From the NCBI RefSeq assembly GCF_014649775.1, contig NZ_BMTR01000004.1:124001-188000 (forward strand): DNA of 64,000 nucleotides, in the 5' to 3' direction. Of the stretch, positions 16,450-25,056 are shown one piece after another (positions within the stretch are counted from its first letter, which is position 1; each line of letters opens with the position of its first letter). Made by a program: the position numbers and the translations under genes. The notes under the pieces are model-generated. The model searched no databases. It saw nothing but the letters and a program-made list of their open reading frames with translations, and was not told the DNA's origin. This stretch comes from Streptomyces longisporoflavus (GTDB lineage Bacteria; Actinomycetota; Actinomycetes; Streptomycetales; Streptomycetaceae).

Positions 16450-17309
16450 GGGACAAGACCATGACGCCCGACGCGATCGTGGGGCGGCTGCGGAGCGGGA
16501 TGACGCTCGGCATCGGCGGCTGGGGGTCGCGCCGCAAGCCCATGGCGCTGGTGCGGGCCCTGCTGCGGTCCGGGATCACGGACCTCACCGTCGTTTCGTA
16601 CGGCGGCCCGGACGTCGGCCTGCTCGCCGCGGCCGGCAAGATCCGCAAACTGGTCACGGCGTTCACGACGCTCGACTCGATCCCCCTGGAGCCGCACTTC
16701 CGCGCGGCACGCGAGCGTGGCGCCTTCGAACTCGTCGAGCTGGACGAGGCGATGTTCATGCAGGGCCTGACGGCCGGCGCCCAGCGGCTGCCGTTCCTGC
16801 CCATCCGCGCGGGCCTCGGCTCGGACGTCCTGCGGGTCAACCCCCGGCTGCGCACGATCACTTCGCCGTACGAGGACGGGGAGGAGCTGGTCGCGGTACC
16901 CGCCCTGCGCCTTGACGCGGCACTGGTCCACCTGAACCGCGCCGACCGCCTGGGCAACGCCCGGTACCTGGGCCCCGATCCGTACTTCGACGACTTGTTC
17001 TGCGAGGCGGCCGACACGGCGTACGTGTCGTGCGAGCGCGTCGTCGAGACGAGCGAGCTCACCGGGCAAGCGCCGCCGCAGAGCATGCTGATATCCCGGC
17101 ACGCCGTGACGGGCGTGGCCGAGACACCCAAGGGCGCGCACTTCACCTCGTGCGTGCCGGACTACGACCGCGACGAAGCCTTCCAGAAGGCATACGCGAC
17201 CGCGGCGGGTGACCCGGATGCCTGGAAGGAATTCGAGGAACGCTTCCTGCTCGGCACCGAGCAGGACTACCAAGCGGCTGTGCAGACCTGGCACAAGGAG
17301 CAGCTATGA
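16446..17309 (+). CDS. ipdA: IpdA, alpha subunit of the COCHEA-CoA hydrolase
   Basis: 287 aa, class I CoA-transferase fold. GGWGSRRKPMALVRALLRSGITDLTVVSYGGPDVGLL, RLPFLPIRAGLGSD, ALRLDAALVHLNRADRLGNARYLGPDPYFDDLF and KGAHFTSCVPDYDRDEAFQ follow M. tuberculosis IpdA (Rv3551). IpdAB is known as a hydrolase rather than a transferase: it opens the last steroid ring by retro-Claisen cleavage using a Glu of the A subunit. The Glu in LDEAMF (residue 101 here) is the probable counterpart. Overlaps its neighbours by ATGA on both sides, so stoichiometric synthesis with ipdB is expected. Confidence 0.88.
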   Translation: MRDKTMTPDAIVGRLRSGMTLGIGGWGSRRKPMALVRALLRSGITDLTVVSYGGPDVGLLAAAGKIRKLVTAFTTLDSIPLEPHFRAARERGAFELVELDEAMFMQGLTAGAQRLPFLPIRAGLGSDVLRVNPRLRTITSPYEDGEELVAVPALRLDAALVHLNRADRLGNARYLGPDPYFDDLFCEAADTAYVSCERVVETSELTGQAPPQSMLISRHAVTGVAETPKGAHFTSCVPDYDRDEAFQKAYATAAGDPDAWKEFEERFLLGTEQDYQAAVQTWHKEQL

Positions 17310-18127
17310 CGCAGACCGACCCGACGGCGGCGAGCACCGCTTCTGATGCGCCTTCTGACGCGACTTCCGACGCGACCGCCGTCACCCGCGCCGAGTACTG
17401 CGTGATCGCCTGCGCCGAGGCCTGGCGGGACGCCGGTGAGATCCTCGCGTCTCCCATGGGCACGGTCCCGTCGATCGCCGCCCGCCTGGCCAAGCTGACC
17501 TTCTCGCCGGACCTGCTGCTCACGGACGGGGAGGCGCTGCTGATCGGCGACGTGCCCCCAGTGGGGGCGCCATCGGCGGTGACGGAGGGCTGGCTGCCGT
17601 ACCGCAGGCATCTGACGATGGTCATGGGCGGCAGGCGTCACGTGATGATGGGCGCGAGCCAGATAGACCGCTTCGGGAACCAGAACATCTCCTGCATCGG
17701 CGACTGGGAGCGACCCGCGCGCCAGCTGCTCGGGGTGCGCGGGGCGCCGGTCAACACGATCAACAACCCGGTGAGTTACTGGATACCGCGGCACTCGAAG
17801 CGTGTGTTCGTCGAGAAGGTCGACATGATCAGCGGCGTCGGATACGACAGTGCCGCGGCGGCCGGCCCCTCCGCGACCCGCTTCCACGATCTGCGCCGGG
17901 TCGTCTCGGACCTCGGCGTCTTCGACTTCGGGGCGCCGGATCACGCGATGCGCCTGGTGTCCCTGCATCCGGGCGTGCGGGCCGAGCAAGTACGCGCGGC
18001 GACCGGATTCCCGCTAGTCGCGGCGGACGACGTGCCCTGCACCCGCGAGCCGACCCCGCGGGAACTGCGGCTGATCCGTGAGGTGGTGGACCCGAAGGGC
18101 CTGCGCGAGCGCGAGGTGCGTTCATGA
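17306..18127 (+). CDS. ipdB: IpdB, beta subunit of the COCHEA-CoA hydrolase
   Basis: 273 aa partner of IpdA. RAEYCVIACAEAWRDAGEILASPMGTVPSIAARLAKLTFSPDLLLTDGEA, RRHVMMGASQIDRFGNQNIS, GAPVNTINNPVSYWIP and VFDFGAPDHAMRLVSLHPGV are diagnostic for IpdB (Rv3552). The SENG-type catalytic Glu of true CoA-transferases is replaced (LTDGEA), as expected for this hydrolase group. The first ~26 residues are an Ala/Thr/Ser/Asp-rich extension coded by a run of tctgacgc-like repeats and are absent in relatives. Confidence 0.88.
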   Translation: MTQTDPTAASTASDAPSDATSDATAVTRAEYCVIACAEAWRDAGEILASPMGTVPSIAARLAKLTFSPDLLLTDGEALLIGDVPPVGAPSAVTEGWLPYRRHLTMVMGGRRHVMMGASQIDRFGNQNISCIGDWERPARQLLGVRGAPVNTINNPVSYWIPRHSKRVFVEKVDMISGVGYDSAAAAGPSATRFHDLRRVVSDLGVFDFGAPDHAMRLVSLHPGVRAEQVRAATGFPLVAADDVPCTREPTPRELRLIREVVDPKGLREREVRS

Positions 18128-19221
18128 CGTCGGCTGCGGCACGCATGGAGACGGCGCTGACGCGTCTTGTCGGCGTCCGGCACCCGATCGTGCAGACCGG
18201 CATGGGCTGGGTGGCGGGCCCCCGCCTGGTCTCCGCGACGGCGAACGCGGGCGCCCTCGGCGTCCTGGCCTCCGCCACGATGACCGTGGAGCAGCTGCGT
18301 TCCGCCGTCCGAGAGGTCAAGTCCCGTACGGGAGAGCCCTTCGGGGTCAACCTCCGGGCCGACGCGGGCGACGCCCGTGAGCGGGTGCGGGTCATAGTCG
18401 ACGAGGGAGTGCGCGTCGCGTCCTTCGCGCTCGCCCCCTCCGAGGAACTGATCGCGGAGCTGAAGGACGCCGGGGTGGTCGTCATCCCGTCCATCGGCGC
18501 GCGCCGGCATGCCGAGAAGGTCGCAGCCTGGGGTGCGGACGCGGTCGTCGTGCAGGGCGGTGAGGGCGGCGGGCATACGGGCGAGGTCGCGACGACCGTG
18601 CTGTTGCCGCAGGTCGTGGACGCCGTGGACATTCCGGTGATCGCGGCGGGCGGCTTCTTCGACGGACGGGGCCTCGTCGCCGCGCTCGCTTATGGTGCGG
18701 CGGGGGTCGCGATGGGCACGCGTTTCCTGCTGACGTCGGACTCGACGGTTCCGGACGCGGTCAAGGCGCGCTATCTGGCCGCTTCGGTCAAGGACGTCAC
18801 GGTGACCACGCGGGTGGACGGCCTCCCGCACCGGATGCTGCGGACGGAGCTGGTCGCTTCCCTGGAGAAGTCGGGGCGCGCGGCGTCCCTCGCGCGGGCC
18901 GTCCGGCATGCCGCCGCGTTCCGGAAGCTGTCCGGGATGAGCCGACGGGAGATGATCCGGGACGGCCTCGCGATGCGGCACGGCAAGGGGATGACGTGGA
19001 GTCAGGTCCTGCTTGCCGCGAATACGCCCATGATGTTGAAGTCCGCGATGGTGGACGGGCTCCCGGAGGCGGGAGTCATGGCCTCCGGCCAGGTGGCGGG
19101 GATCATCGAGGACTTGCCCTCGTGCGAGGAGCTGATCTCGGGCGTGATGGCAGAGGCCATCGAGGTGCTGGCCCGCCTGCCATCCCTCACCCTCTCCAGC
19201 GAACGCCCTCTCCAGCGCTGA
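18124..19221 (+). CDS. ipdC: IpdC, FMN-dependent nitronate-monooxygenase-like reductase
   Basis: 365 aa TIM-barrel flavoprotein. RHPIVQTGMGWVAGPRLVSATANAGALGVLASATMT, VQGGEGGGHTGEVATTVLLPQVVD, PVIAAGGFFDGRGL and GAAGVAMGTRFLLTSDSTVPDAVKARYL match IpdC (Rv3553), which acts on the 5-hydroxylated HIC-CoA intermediate in C/D-ring degradation. The QGGEGGGHTG loop binds the FMN phosphate in this superfamily. A second ATG 8 codons downstream would also give a normal N-terminus. Last gene of the operon; the 141 bp to the convergent LAL gene hold duplicated GAATCCCCGT and a GCCTC run but no clear terminator. Confidence 0.88.
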   Translation: MTSAAARMETALTRLVGVRHPIVQTGMGWVAGPRLVSATANAGALGVLASATMTVEQLRSAVREVKSRTGEPFGVNLRADAGDARERVRVIVDEGVRVASFALAPSEELIAELKDAGVVVIPSIGARRHAEKVAAWGADAVVVQGGEGGGHTGEVATTVLLPQVVDAVDIPVIAAGGFFDGRGLVAALAYGAAGVAMGTRFLLTSDSTVPDAVKARYLAASVKDVTVTTRVDGLPHRMLRTELVASLEKSGRAASLARAVRHAAAFRKLSGMSRREMIRDGLAMRHGKGMTWSQVLLAANTPMMLKSAMVDGLPEAGVMASGQVAGIIEDLPSCEELISGVMAEAIEVLARLPSLTLSSERPLQR

Positions 19222-19362
19222 ATCCCCGTTCCCAGCACCGAATCCCCGTCCCCGGCGCCGAGCCTCGCCTCGCCTCGCCCGCGAGAAGAGCTGAGTGCCC
19301 GCCCCGGAAACCCAGGAGCGGCCGCGTCCGAATCGCGTGCGCGTGGGGTAAGGCTGCGCTGC

Positions 19363-22011
19363 TTACACCCCCACCATTTCCAGGGACGCCCGCGCTCTGG
19401 CGGCCAGGCCGTCCGCGCCGCAGGATTCGGCCAGGGCCAGGCCCCGCGCCAGTTCGCTCGCGGCCCCCGCCGCTATTCCGTACTCGACCCTGGCGACCGC
19501 GTGCTCGTAGGCGCACGGCGACGCCTCCAGGCAGGCGACGGCGCGTGCGTACAGTTCGACCGCACGCGGCCCGCTCTCCAGGGCCGCCGCGCACCGCAGC
19601 GCTTCTCCGATCGCGGTTTCCGTACCGAAGAGTTCCGCCTGGATCCGTACGTCCTTGACCAGCTCGGCGGCACGCCGCGGGTCCTCCAGGGCGAGAACGC
19701 GGGAGAGGTCGTTCGCCCAGGGGGCGACGATCGTGTTGTAGCGACCGCGTTCGTTCGCCGTCTTCGCCGCCACCTCCAGTTCGGCGACGCCCTCCGCCCG
19801 CCGTCCCGTGGCGATCAGCAGCCGGCCTCGCACGGAGTGGATGTCGGGCAGGAAGATCGTCGAGGGGTAGGGCGGCGCGATGCCGTAGTGATCGGCGATC
19901 TCCTGCGCCTCGCCGACCTTGCCGCGGGCGAGCAGCGTCTCGATGAGCTTGCACGCGGCGTCCCAGTGCATCGGGAGCCCGCTGCCCACACGGTCGGACA
20001 GGCGCAGGCTCTCCCGCAGCGAGGCCTCCGCCTCGTTGAGACGGCCGCGCCTGCGGTGCACCAGGCCCAGCCAGGCCTTGGCGACGGCCAGATGACCGCC
20101 GCTCCAGCCCGCGGCCTCGTAGGCGCGGACCCCTTCGGCGAAGACGCTCTCGGCGCGGTCGAGGCGGTCGGTGAAGATGTACGAGCCGCCGAGCATGGTC
20201 AGGAGCTCGAAGCCCCACTCCGTGTCGGTCCAGCCGAGGCCGGGCGCGAGGCGGCCGTTGACGAGGACGCGGTCACAGAGTTCGACGATCTCCTCCGCGT
20301 TCTCCCCGCGGGTCATGGCGTCGAAGGCACGCAGGATCAACAGCGCACGCTCGGAGTTGTCACGTCCTTGCAGCGGCCCCGCGAGTGCGGCAAGGCGGCG
20401 TGAGCGTCCCGTCGCGTCCTCCTCGCGCGGGTGGATGCCCTCCCACATGTAGTGGACGCCCTGTAGACGCATCCGGTCAGGCCCTGGCTCGAGTCGCGCA
20501 GCCTCGGCGTCCACGACGCGCAAGGCCTCCTCCAGCTGGTCGTTGTGCACCAGTGCCTGGGACAGGCGGCAGACGGCGTCCACTCTCAGCCTGCGGTCGT
20601 TCCCTGCCGCCTGGAGGGCCTCGCGCAGGTGGCCGATGGTCGTGGCGGGTGAGGTCAGGAGCGTGGCGCAGCCCAGCTCATAGAGCACGCGCGCGTGGAG
20701 CTCGGGCAGCGGCGGTTCCCGCAGGGCGCGTTCGAGGCAGCGCCGGGCCGCGTCCGGCGCACCGACGGCGAGATGCTCGGCCGCCGCCTCGCGCAGCTGG
20801 TCGACCAGTTCGGGGTCGTCGTCCGGGTGGACTTCGAGGAGGTGCCGGGACGCGGCCGCCGGGCCACGCCCCGACAGCGTGACGGCCCAGGCGGCCTGGC
20901 CGTGCATGGCGGTGCGGGTGGCGGGCGGGATCGAGCGGTAGACGGTGCTGGCGATGAGCGGGTGGACGAACTCAAGGCCCTCTTCCCCGCCGAGCAGGAT
21001 GCGCGCGGCGCGCAGCCGCTCCGCACACCGCTCGGCCTTCTCGCGGGGCAGCCCCGCGAGCGAGGCGGCGAGGTCGTGCGAGATGGCGGTGCCCAGGATC
21101 GCCGCCGCCCACGCGAACCGCGTGACGTCCGTGCCGAGTCCTTCGAGGCGGGCGACGAGGCCGCGGCCGCGCGCCGTTCGGTTCAGGGCGCGCAGTTCGC
21201 CTGCGGAGCTCTCCACCGGCTCCAGCTCGCTGTCCTGCACCTTGGCGAGCAGTTCCACGGATTCGTACGGGTTGCCGCCGGTGACCGCCCATACCTCGCG
21301 GCAGAACGGGGCGTCGGCGTGCTCGCCGAGGGTGGCGCGGGTGAGCCCGGCCGCCGCGTCCGGGGTGAGCGCGCGCAGGGGCGGCGAGGGGCGGGCCGCC
21401 GCGCCGACCGCCGCGAGGTGGCGGGCGCTTTCGCCGGTGGCTTCGTCCGGGCGGTGGGCGACCACCACGAGGACGGGCAGTTCGCCCAGGCGCTGGGCGA
21501 ACGCGGCCAGCCAGTGCAGGGTCTCCTGGTCGGCCCAGTGCGCGTCGTCGATGAGCAGGACGAGCGGCCAGTGCAGTCCCGCGAGCCGCACGACCGCCTC
21601 GACGAGGCCGTCGCACACTCCCTGCGGATCGGCCTGCGTGCCGCCCGGCTCGGCTATGCCGAGCGCGGGGCCCGCGATGGCGTACCAGTCGCCGAGATAC
21701 TCCCTGGCCTCTTCGGGCGTGAGGGCGACGAGCACCGACTGCAGCAGTTGTCGTACGACATTGAAGGGGACGGAGGTCACGGTCTCACCGCCCCGCGCGG
21801 ACCACACGGTGGCCCTCCCCTGTGCGATGCGTCGCACCTCGGCGAGCAGGGCCGTCTTGCCGATGCCCGCCTCGCCCTGGAAGACCAGCAGCCCGCCCGC
21901 GGTCGTCGAGTCGGAACACAGCTCGTCAACGGCGCGTGCGACCGCGGCAAGCTCCGCGTCGCGCTCCCACAGCGGGGCCCAGGTGGCACCTCCGGGCCGT
22001 CCCTGTGTCAT
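19363..22011 (-). CDS. LAL-type AAA ATPase/TPR protein lacking the LuxR HTH
   Basis: 882 aa. N-terminal STAND ATPase with Walker A GEAGIGKTALL (~residue 46), Walker B VLLIDDAHWAD and DPQGVCDGLVEAV typical of large ATP-binding LuxR (LAL) regulators, then ~450 residues of TPR-like helices (repeated A-x-L-x-A-L-x-L patterns). LAL proteins normally end with GLAARARASLxxxGV directly followed by a LuxR HTH. Here that linker is followed by a stop codon. None of the three minus-strand frames in the next ~150 bp shows an HTH, so the DNA-binding domain is absent rather than frameshifted. It may be a decaying regulator or may act by protein contact. It follows fadA6 by 153 bp on the same strand. Confidence 0.82.
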   Translation of the reverse strand: MTQGRPGGATWAPLWERDAELAAVARAVDELCSDSTTAGGLLVFQGEAGIGKTALLAEVRRIAQGRATVWSARGGETVTSVPFNVVRQLLQSVLVALTPEEAREYLGDWYAIAGPALGIAEPGGTQADPQGVCDGLVEAVVRLAGLHWPLVLLIDDAHWADQETLHWLAAFAQRLGELPVLVVVAHRPDEATGESARHLAAVGAAARPSPPLRALTPDAAAGLTRATLGEHADAPFCREVWAVTGGNPYESVELLAKVQDSELEPVESSAGELRALNRTARGRGLVARLEGLGTDVTRFAWAAAILGTAISHDLAASLAGLPREKAERCAERLRAARILLGGEEGLEFVHPLIASTVYRSIPPATRTAMHGQAAWAVTLSGRGPAAASRHLLEVHPDDDPELVDQLREAAAEHLAVGAPDAARRCLERALREPPLPELHARVLYELGCATLLTSPATTIGHLREALQAAGNDRRLRVDAVCRLSQALVHNDQLEEALRVVDAEAARLEPGPDRMRLQGVHYMWEGIHPREEDATGRSRRLAALAGPLQGRDNSERALLILRAFDAMTRGENAEEIVELCDRVLVNGRLAPGLGWTDTEWGFELLTMLGGSYIFTDRLDRAESVFAEGVRAYEAAGWSGGHLAVAKAWLGLVHRRRGRLNEAEASLRESLRLSDRVGSGLPMHWDAACKLIETLLARGKVGEAQEIADHYGIAPPYPSTIFLPDIHSVRGRLLIATGRRAEGVAELEVAAKTANERGRYNTIVAPWANDLSRVLALEDPRRAAELVKDVRIQAELFGTETAIGEALRCAAALESGPRAVELYARAVACLEASPCAYEHAVARVEYGIAAGAASELARGLALAESCGADGLAARARASLEMVGV

Positions 22012-22164
22012 CGCGCTACCTCCCGAGGTCGCTCAATCGACGTACAGACATCGAGACTAGCTGGGGATGGCGCCTCACGGTGCGGGGTCCGGCAGGCAAC
22101 TCCCGCAACGAGTGAGGGAAGAGCCGGGAAGTGGCCGGGGGCGGGCCCGTGGAGCGGGGCCCGG

Positions 22165-23322
22165 TCAGAGGCGCTCGATGATGGTCACGTTCGCCTGGCC
22201 GCCGCCTTCGCACATGGTCTGGAGCCCGAACCGGCCTCCGGTGCGCTCCAGTTCGTGCAGGAGCGTGGTCATCAGTTTGACGCCGGTCGCGCCGAGCGGA
22301 TGGCCGAGAGCGATCGCTCCGCCGTTGACGTTGACCTTCTCCGGGTCGGCACCGGTCTCCTTGAGCCAGGCCAGGACGACGGGTGCGAAGGCTTCGTTGA
22401 TCTCGACGAGGTCGATGTCCCCGATGCTCATGCCGGTCTTCTTGAGGGCGTATGCGGTGGCGGGGATGGGGGCGGACAGCATCCGGATCGGGTCCTCGCC
22501 GCGCACGGAGAGGTGGTGGATGCGGGCGCGGGGCGTCAACCCGTGTTCGCGCACGGCCCGTTCGCTCGCGACGAGCAGCGCGGCGGCGCCGTCCGAGACC
22601 TGTGAGGAGCAGGCGGCGGTGATGGTGCCTTCGTCCAGGACCGGTTTGAGGCCCGCCATCTTCTCCAGGGTCGTGTCGCGGCGCGGGCCCTCGTCGGTGG
22701 CCACCTGCCCATAGGCGGTGAGTTCGCGGTCGAAGCGGCCTTCGTCGATGGCGCGGACGGCCCGCTGGTGCGAGCGGAGCGCGAACTCCTCCATGTCACG
22801 GCGGGTTATGCCCCACTTCTCGGCGATCAGCTGGGCGCCGTGGAACTGGTTGACGGGCCGGTCTCCGTAGCGAGCGCGCCAGCCCTCGCTGCCCGTGTAA
22901 GGGCCTTCGGTGAGGCCGAGCGGTTCGGCGGCCTGCCGGGAGGCGAAGGCGATGGGGATCATCGACATGTTCTGGGTGCCGCCCGCGACGACGAGGTCCT
23001 GTGTGCCGGACAGGACGCCCTGCGCCGCGAAGTGCACGGCCTGCTGGGAGGAACCGCACTGCCGGTCGATCGTCACGCCGGGCACCTCTTCGGGTAGCCC
23101 TGCCGCGAGCCAGGAGGTCCGGGCGATGTCCCCGGCCTGCGGGCCGACCGTGTCCAGGCAGCCGAAGACGACGTCCTCGACGGCGGCGGGGTCGATTCCG
23201 GTGCGCTCGACGAGTGCCGTGAGGACATGGGCCCCCAGGTCGGCGGGGTGGACGGCCGAGAGACCGCCCTTGCGCCTGCCGACGGGCGTACGGACCGCTT
23301 CGACGATGTAGGCCTCGGCCAT
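22165..23322 (-). CDS. fadA6: FadA6-like acetyl-CoA acetyltransferase of the KstR2 regulon
   Basis: 385 aa thiolase with nucleophile Cys89 (TIDRQCGSSQQAVHFAAQ), GGAIALGHPLGATG near residue 340 and TMCEGGGQANVTIIERL at the C-terminus. The RQCGSSQQA motif and the exact C-terminal phrase distinguish it from PcaF and match FadA6 (Rv3556c), the thiolase that removes acetyl-CoA after the last steroid ring is opened. GAGGAG lies ~10 bases before the ATG. Downstream of kstR2 with a 57-bp gap, in the ipdF-kstR2-fadA6 unit. Confidence 0.87.
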   Translation of the reverse strand: MAEAYIVEAVRTPVGRRKGGLSAVHPADLGAHVLTALVERTGIDPAAVEDVVFGCLDTVGPQAGDIARTSWLAAGLPEEVPGVTIDRQCGSSQQAVHFAAQGVLSGTQDLVVAGGTQNMSMIPIAFASRQAAEPLGLTEGPYTGSEGWRARYGDRPVNQFHGAQLIAEKWGITRRDMEEFALRSHQRAVRAIDEGRFDRELTAYGQVATDEGPRRDTTLEKMAGLKPVLDEGTITAACSSQVSDGAAALLVASERAVREHGLTPRARIHHLSVRGEDPIRMLSAPIPATAYALKKTGMSIGDIDLVEINEAFAPVVLAWLKETGADPEKVNVNGGAIALGHPLGATGVKLMTTLLHELERTGGRFGLQTMCEGGGQANVTIIERL

Positions 23323-23379
23323 GACTGCGTACTCCTCGTGCTCCTCGGTCGGTGCGGTCGCCGGTCGACGACGCGCGCT

Positions 23380-24108
23380 CTACGTGGTGCGTACGGCGAT
23401 GCCGTCCAGGACCATCGAGAGGTACTGGCGGGCGATCTCCTCGGGGCTGTGGCCGCCGCCGGGGCGGTACCAGGACGCGGCGACCCAGACGGTGTCGCGG
23501 ACGAAGCGGTAGGCGAGCCGGATGTCCAGGTCCTCGCGGAAGACATGTTCCGCCACTCCGCGCTCCAGTGTCGTCAGCCACGTCTTCTCGAAGCGCTGCT
23601 GCGAGTCCGTCAGGTACTGGAAGCGGGCCTGGGCGACCAGGTGCCTGGACTCCTTCTGGTAGATGGCGACGGCGGAGCGATGCCGGTCGATCTCCCGGAA
23701 GGACTCGGTGACGAGCGCCTCCAGGGTCTCGCGGGGGCCGAGGCGCGACTGGAGCACGGTGTCGTACCCGTCCCACAGCTCGGTGAGGAAGGTCGAGAGG
23801 ATCTCTTCGAGCATCGACTCCTTGGAGTCGAAGTGGTAGTAGAGGCTGCCGGCGAGCATGCCGGCGGCGTCCGCGATCTTGCGGACCGTGGTCGCGTTGT
23901 ACCCCTGCTCGGCGAAGACGTCGGCCGCGATGGCGAGGAGTTCACCGCGGCGCTCCGGCGAGGGACTCACCGCGGCCTTCTTGGCGGGAGCCTGCTTGAC
24001 GGCGGCCTTAGTGGCGGGAGCCTGCTTGGCCGGTGACTTCTTGGCGGGTGCCTTCTGCGTGCTGGTGGTGGGGCCGGTGCTCGTGCTGTTCTGGTTCGGT
24101 TTCGACAC
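23380..24108 (-). CDS. kstR2: KstR2-like TetR repressor with a Lys/Ala/Pro-rich N-terminal tail
   Basis: 242 aa. From ~residue 52 it follows M. tuberculosis KstR2: RRGELLAIAADVFAEQGYNATTVRKIADAAGMLAGSLYYHF (HTH), SKESMLEEILSTFL, AIYQKESRHL and RFVRDTVWVAASWYRPGGGHSPEEIARQYLSMVLDGI. KstR2 represses the C/D-ring genes and is released by HIP-CoA. Residues 1-47 are a histone-H1-like tail with PAKK, PAKQAPATK and QAPAKKAA units, absent from the mycobacterial protein. Such PAKKA tails are known on Streptomyces HupS-type proteins as nonspecific DNA-binding arms. GTG start with GGAG nine bases upstream, 15 bp after ipdF. Confidence 0.88.
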   Translation of the reverse strand: MSKPNQNSTSTGPTTSTQKAPAKKSPAKQAPATKAAVKQAPAKKAAVSPSPERRGELLAIAADVFAEQGYNATTVRKIADAAGMLAGSLYYHFDSKESMLEEILSTFLTELWDGYDTVLQSRLGPRETLEALVTESFREIDRHRSAVAIYQKESRHLVAQARFQYLTDSQQRFEKTWLTTLERGVAEHVFREDLDIRLAYRFVRDTVWVAASWYRPGGGHSPEEIARQYLSMVLDGIAVRTT

Positions 24109-24123
24109 ACGGTCATTCTCCGC

Positions 24124-24906
24124 CTAGGCGTGCTGATTGCTGACCGAGACCGTCTCCCCCGTCATGTACGAGGAGTACTCACTGGCGAGGAAGACGATGA
24201 CGTTGGCTATCTCCCAGGGCTCGGCACAGCGCCCGAACGCCTCGCGCGCGGTGAGCTCTTCGAGCAGCTCCGGCGAGGTGACCTTGGCGAGGTGCGGGTG
24301 CATGGCGAGGCTGGGCGACACCGCGTTGATCCGTATGCCATGGGGGGCGGACTCAACGGCGGCGCAGCGGGTGAGGGCCATGACGCCGGCCTTCGCGGCG
24401 GCGTAGTGCGCCTGGCCCGCCTGGGCGCGCCAGCCGAGCACCGAGGCGTTGTTCACGATCACGCCGCCCCGGCCGGCGGCCCGCATGCGGCGCAGGGCGG
24501 CTCTGGTGGAGCGGAACGTGCCGTTCAATGTCACGTCGATGACCTTGTCCCACTGCTCGTCGGTCATCTCGGCGAGCTCGGCGGTGCCGCCGAGTCCCGC
24601 GTTGTTCACGACGACGTCCAGGCCGCCGTGGCAGTGCTCCGCCAAGTCGTAGAGCCCCTGGACCGCGGCCTCGTCCGTGACGTCGCACGGCGTCCCGTCG
24701 ACCCGGTCGGCGCCGAACTCCCCGGCCAGCGCCTCCACCGTCTCCTTCGTGCGGCGCGGGTGGGCGTCGCCTATGACGACGCGCGCGCCCTCTTCCAGGA
24801 AGCGCCGGGCGGTGGCGCCGCCGATGCCGGCTCCGGCCGCGGCGGTGATGACGGCGGTGCGGCCCGCGAGCAGACCGTGCCCCGGCACATACGCGGGTGC
24901 GTCCAT
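24124..24906 (-). CDS. ipdF: IpdF-like 5-hydroxy-HIP-CoA dehydrogenase (SDR)
   Basis: 260 aa SDR. GHGLLAGRTAVITAAAGAGIGGATARRFLEEGARVVIGD, VVNNAGLGG, VNNASVLGWRAQAGQAHYAAAKAGVMALTRCAAVE and the C-terminus EYSSYMTGETVSVSNQHA resemble Rv3559c (IpdF), which oxidises the 5-hydroxyl of the HIP-derived intermediate. Catalytic Ser (NNAS) and YxxxK (YAAAK) are present. First gene of a minus-strand unit, divergent from the acyl-CoA dehydrogenases; a KstR2-type box lies ~60-73 bp upstream. Confidence 0.85.
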   Translation of the reverse strand: MDAPAYVPGHGLLAGRTAVITAAAGAGIGGATARRFLEEGARVVIGDAHPRRTKETVEALAGEFGADRVDGTPCDVTDEAAVQGLYDLAEHCHGGLDVVVNNAGLGGTAELAEMTDEQWDKVIDVTLNGTFRSTRAALRRMRAAGRGGVIVNNASVLGWRAQAGQAHYAAAKAGVMALTRCAAVESAPHGIRINAVSPSLAMHPHLAKVTSPELLEELTAREAFGRCAEPWEIANVIVFLASEYSSYMTGETVSVSNQHA

Positions 24907-24965
24907 GCTCGGCCCCCTCAGCTCTCGACTCGCTCTCGACGACTGACTCGAACTCAGGGTAATCT

Positions 24966-24979
24966 ACCAAACACTTGTT
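24966..24979. promoter_or_regulatory. KstR2 box between ipdF and the acyl-CoA dehydrogenases
   Basis: Read on the minus strand this is AACAAGTGTTTGGT, which fits AnCAAGnnCTTGnT at 9 of 10 defined positions. It differs from the box at 15568 by one base in 14 (G for A). It sits in the 150-bp divergent region between ipdF and the fadE genes, so both directions would be co-repressed with the echA20 region. Confidence 0.77.
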
Positions 24980-25056
24980 AGGGAAGGCCGCAGGAGAAGA
25001 GCCGGCGGAGAAGCCACGGCAGACCGACCGAAACCGACCGAAGAGGTGGGCCACTG

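Noticed and set aside
19222..19362. Possible LuxR HTH for the LAL protein lost by frameshift
   Set aside because: All three minus-strand frames after the stop were read; none contains a LuxR-like DLTxRE or NKEIA pattern, so absence rather than frameshift is favoured.
20695..22605. 636-codon plus-strand open frame opposite the LAL gene and fadA6
   Set aside because: Spans two real minus-strand genes and the gap between them; no recognisable domain.
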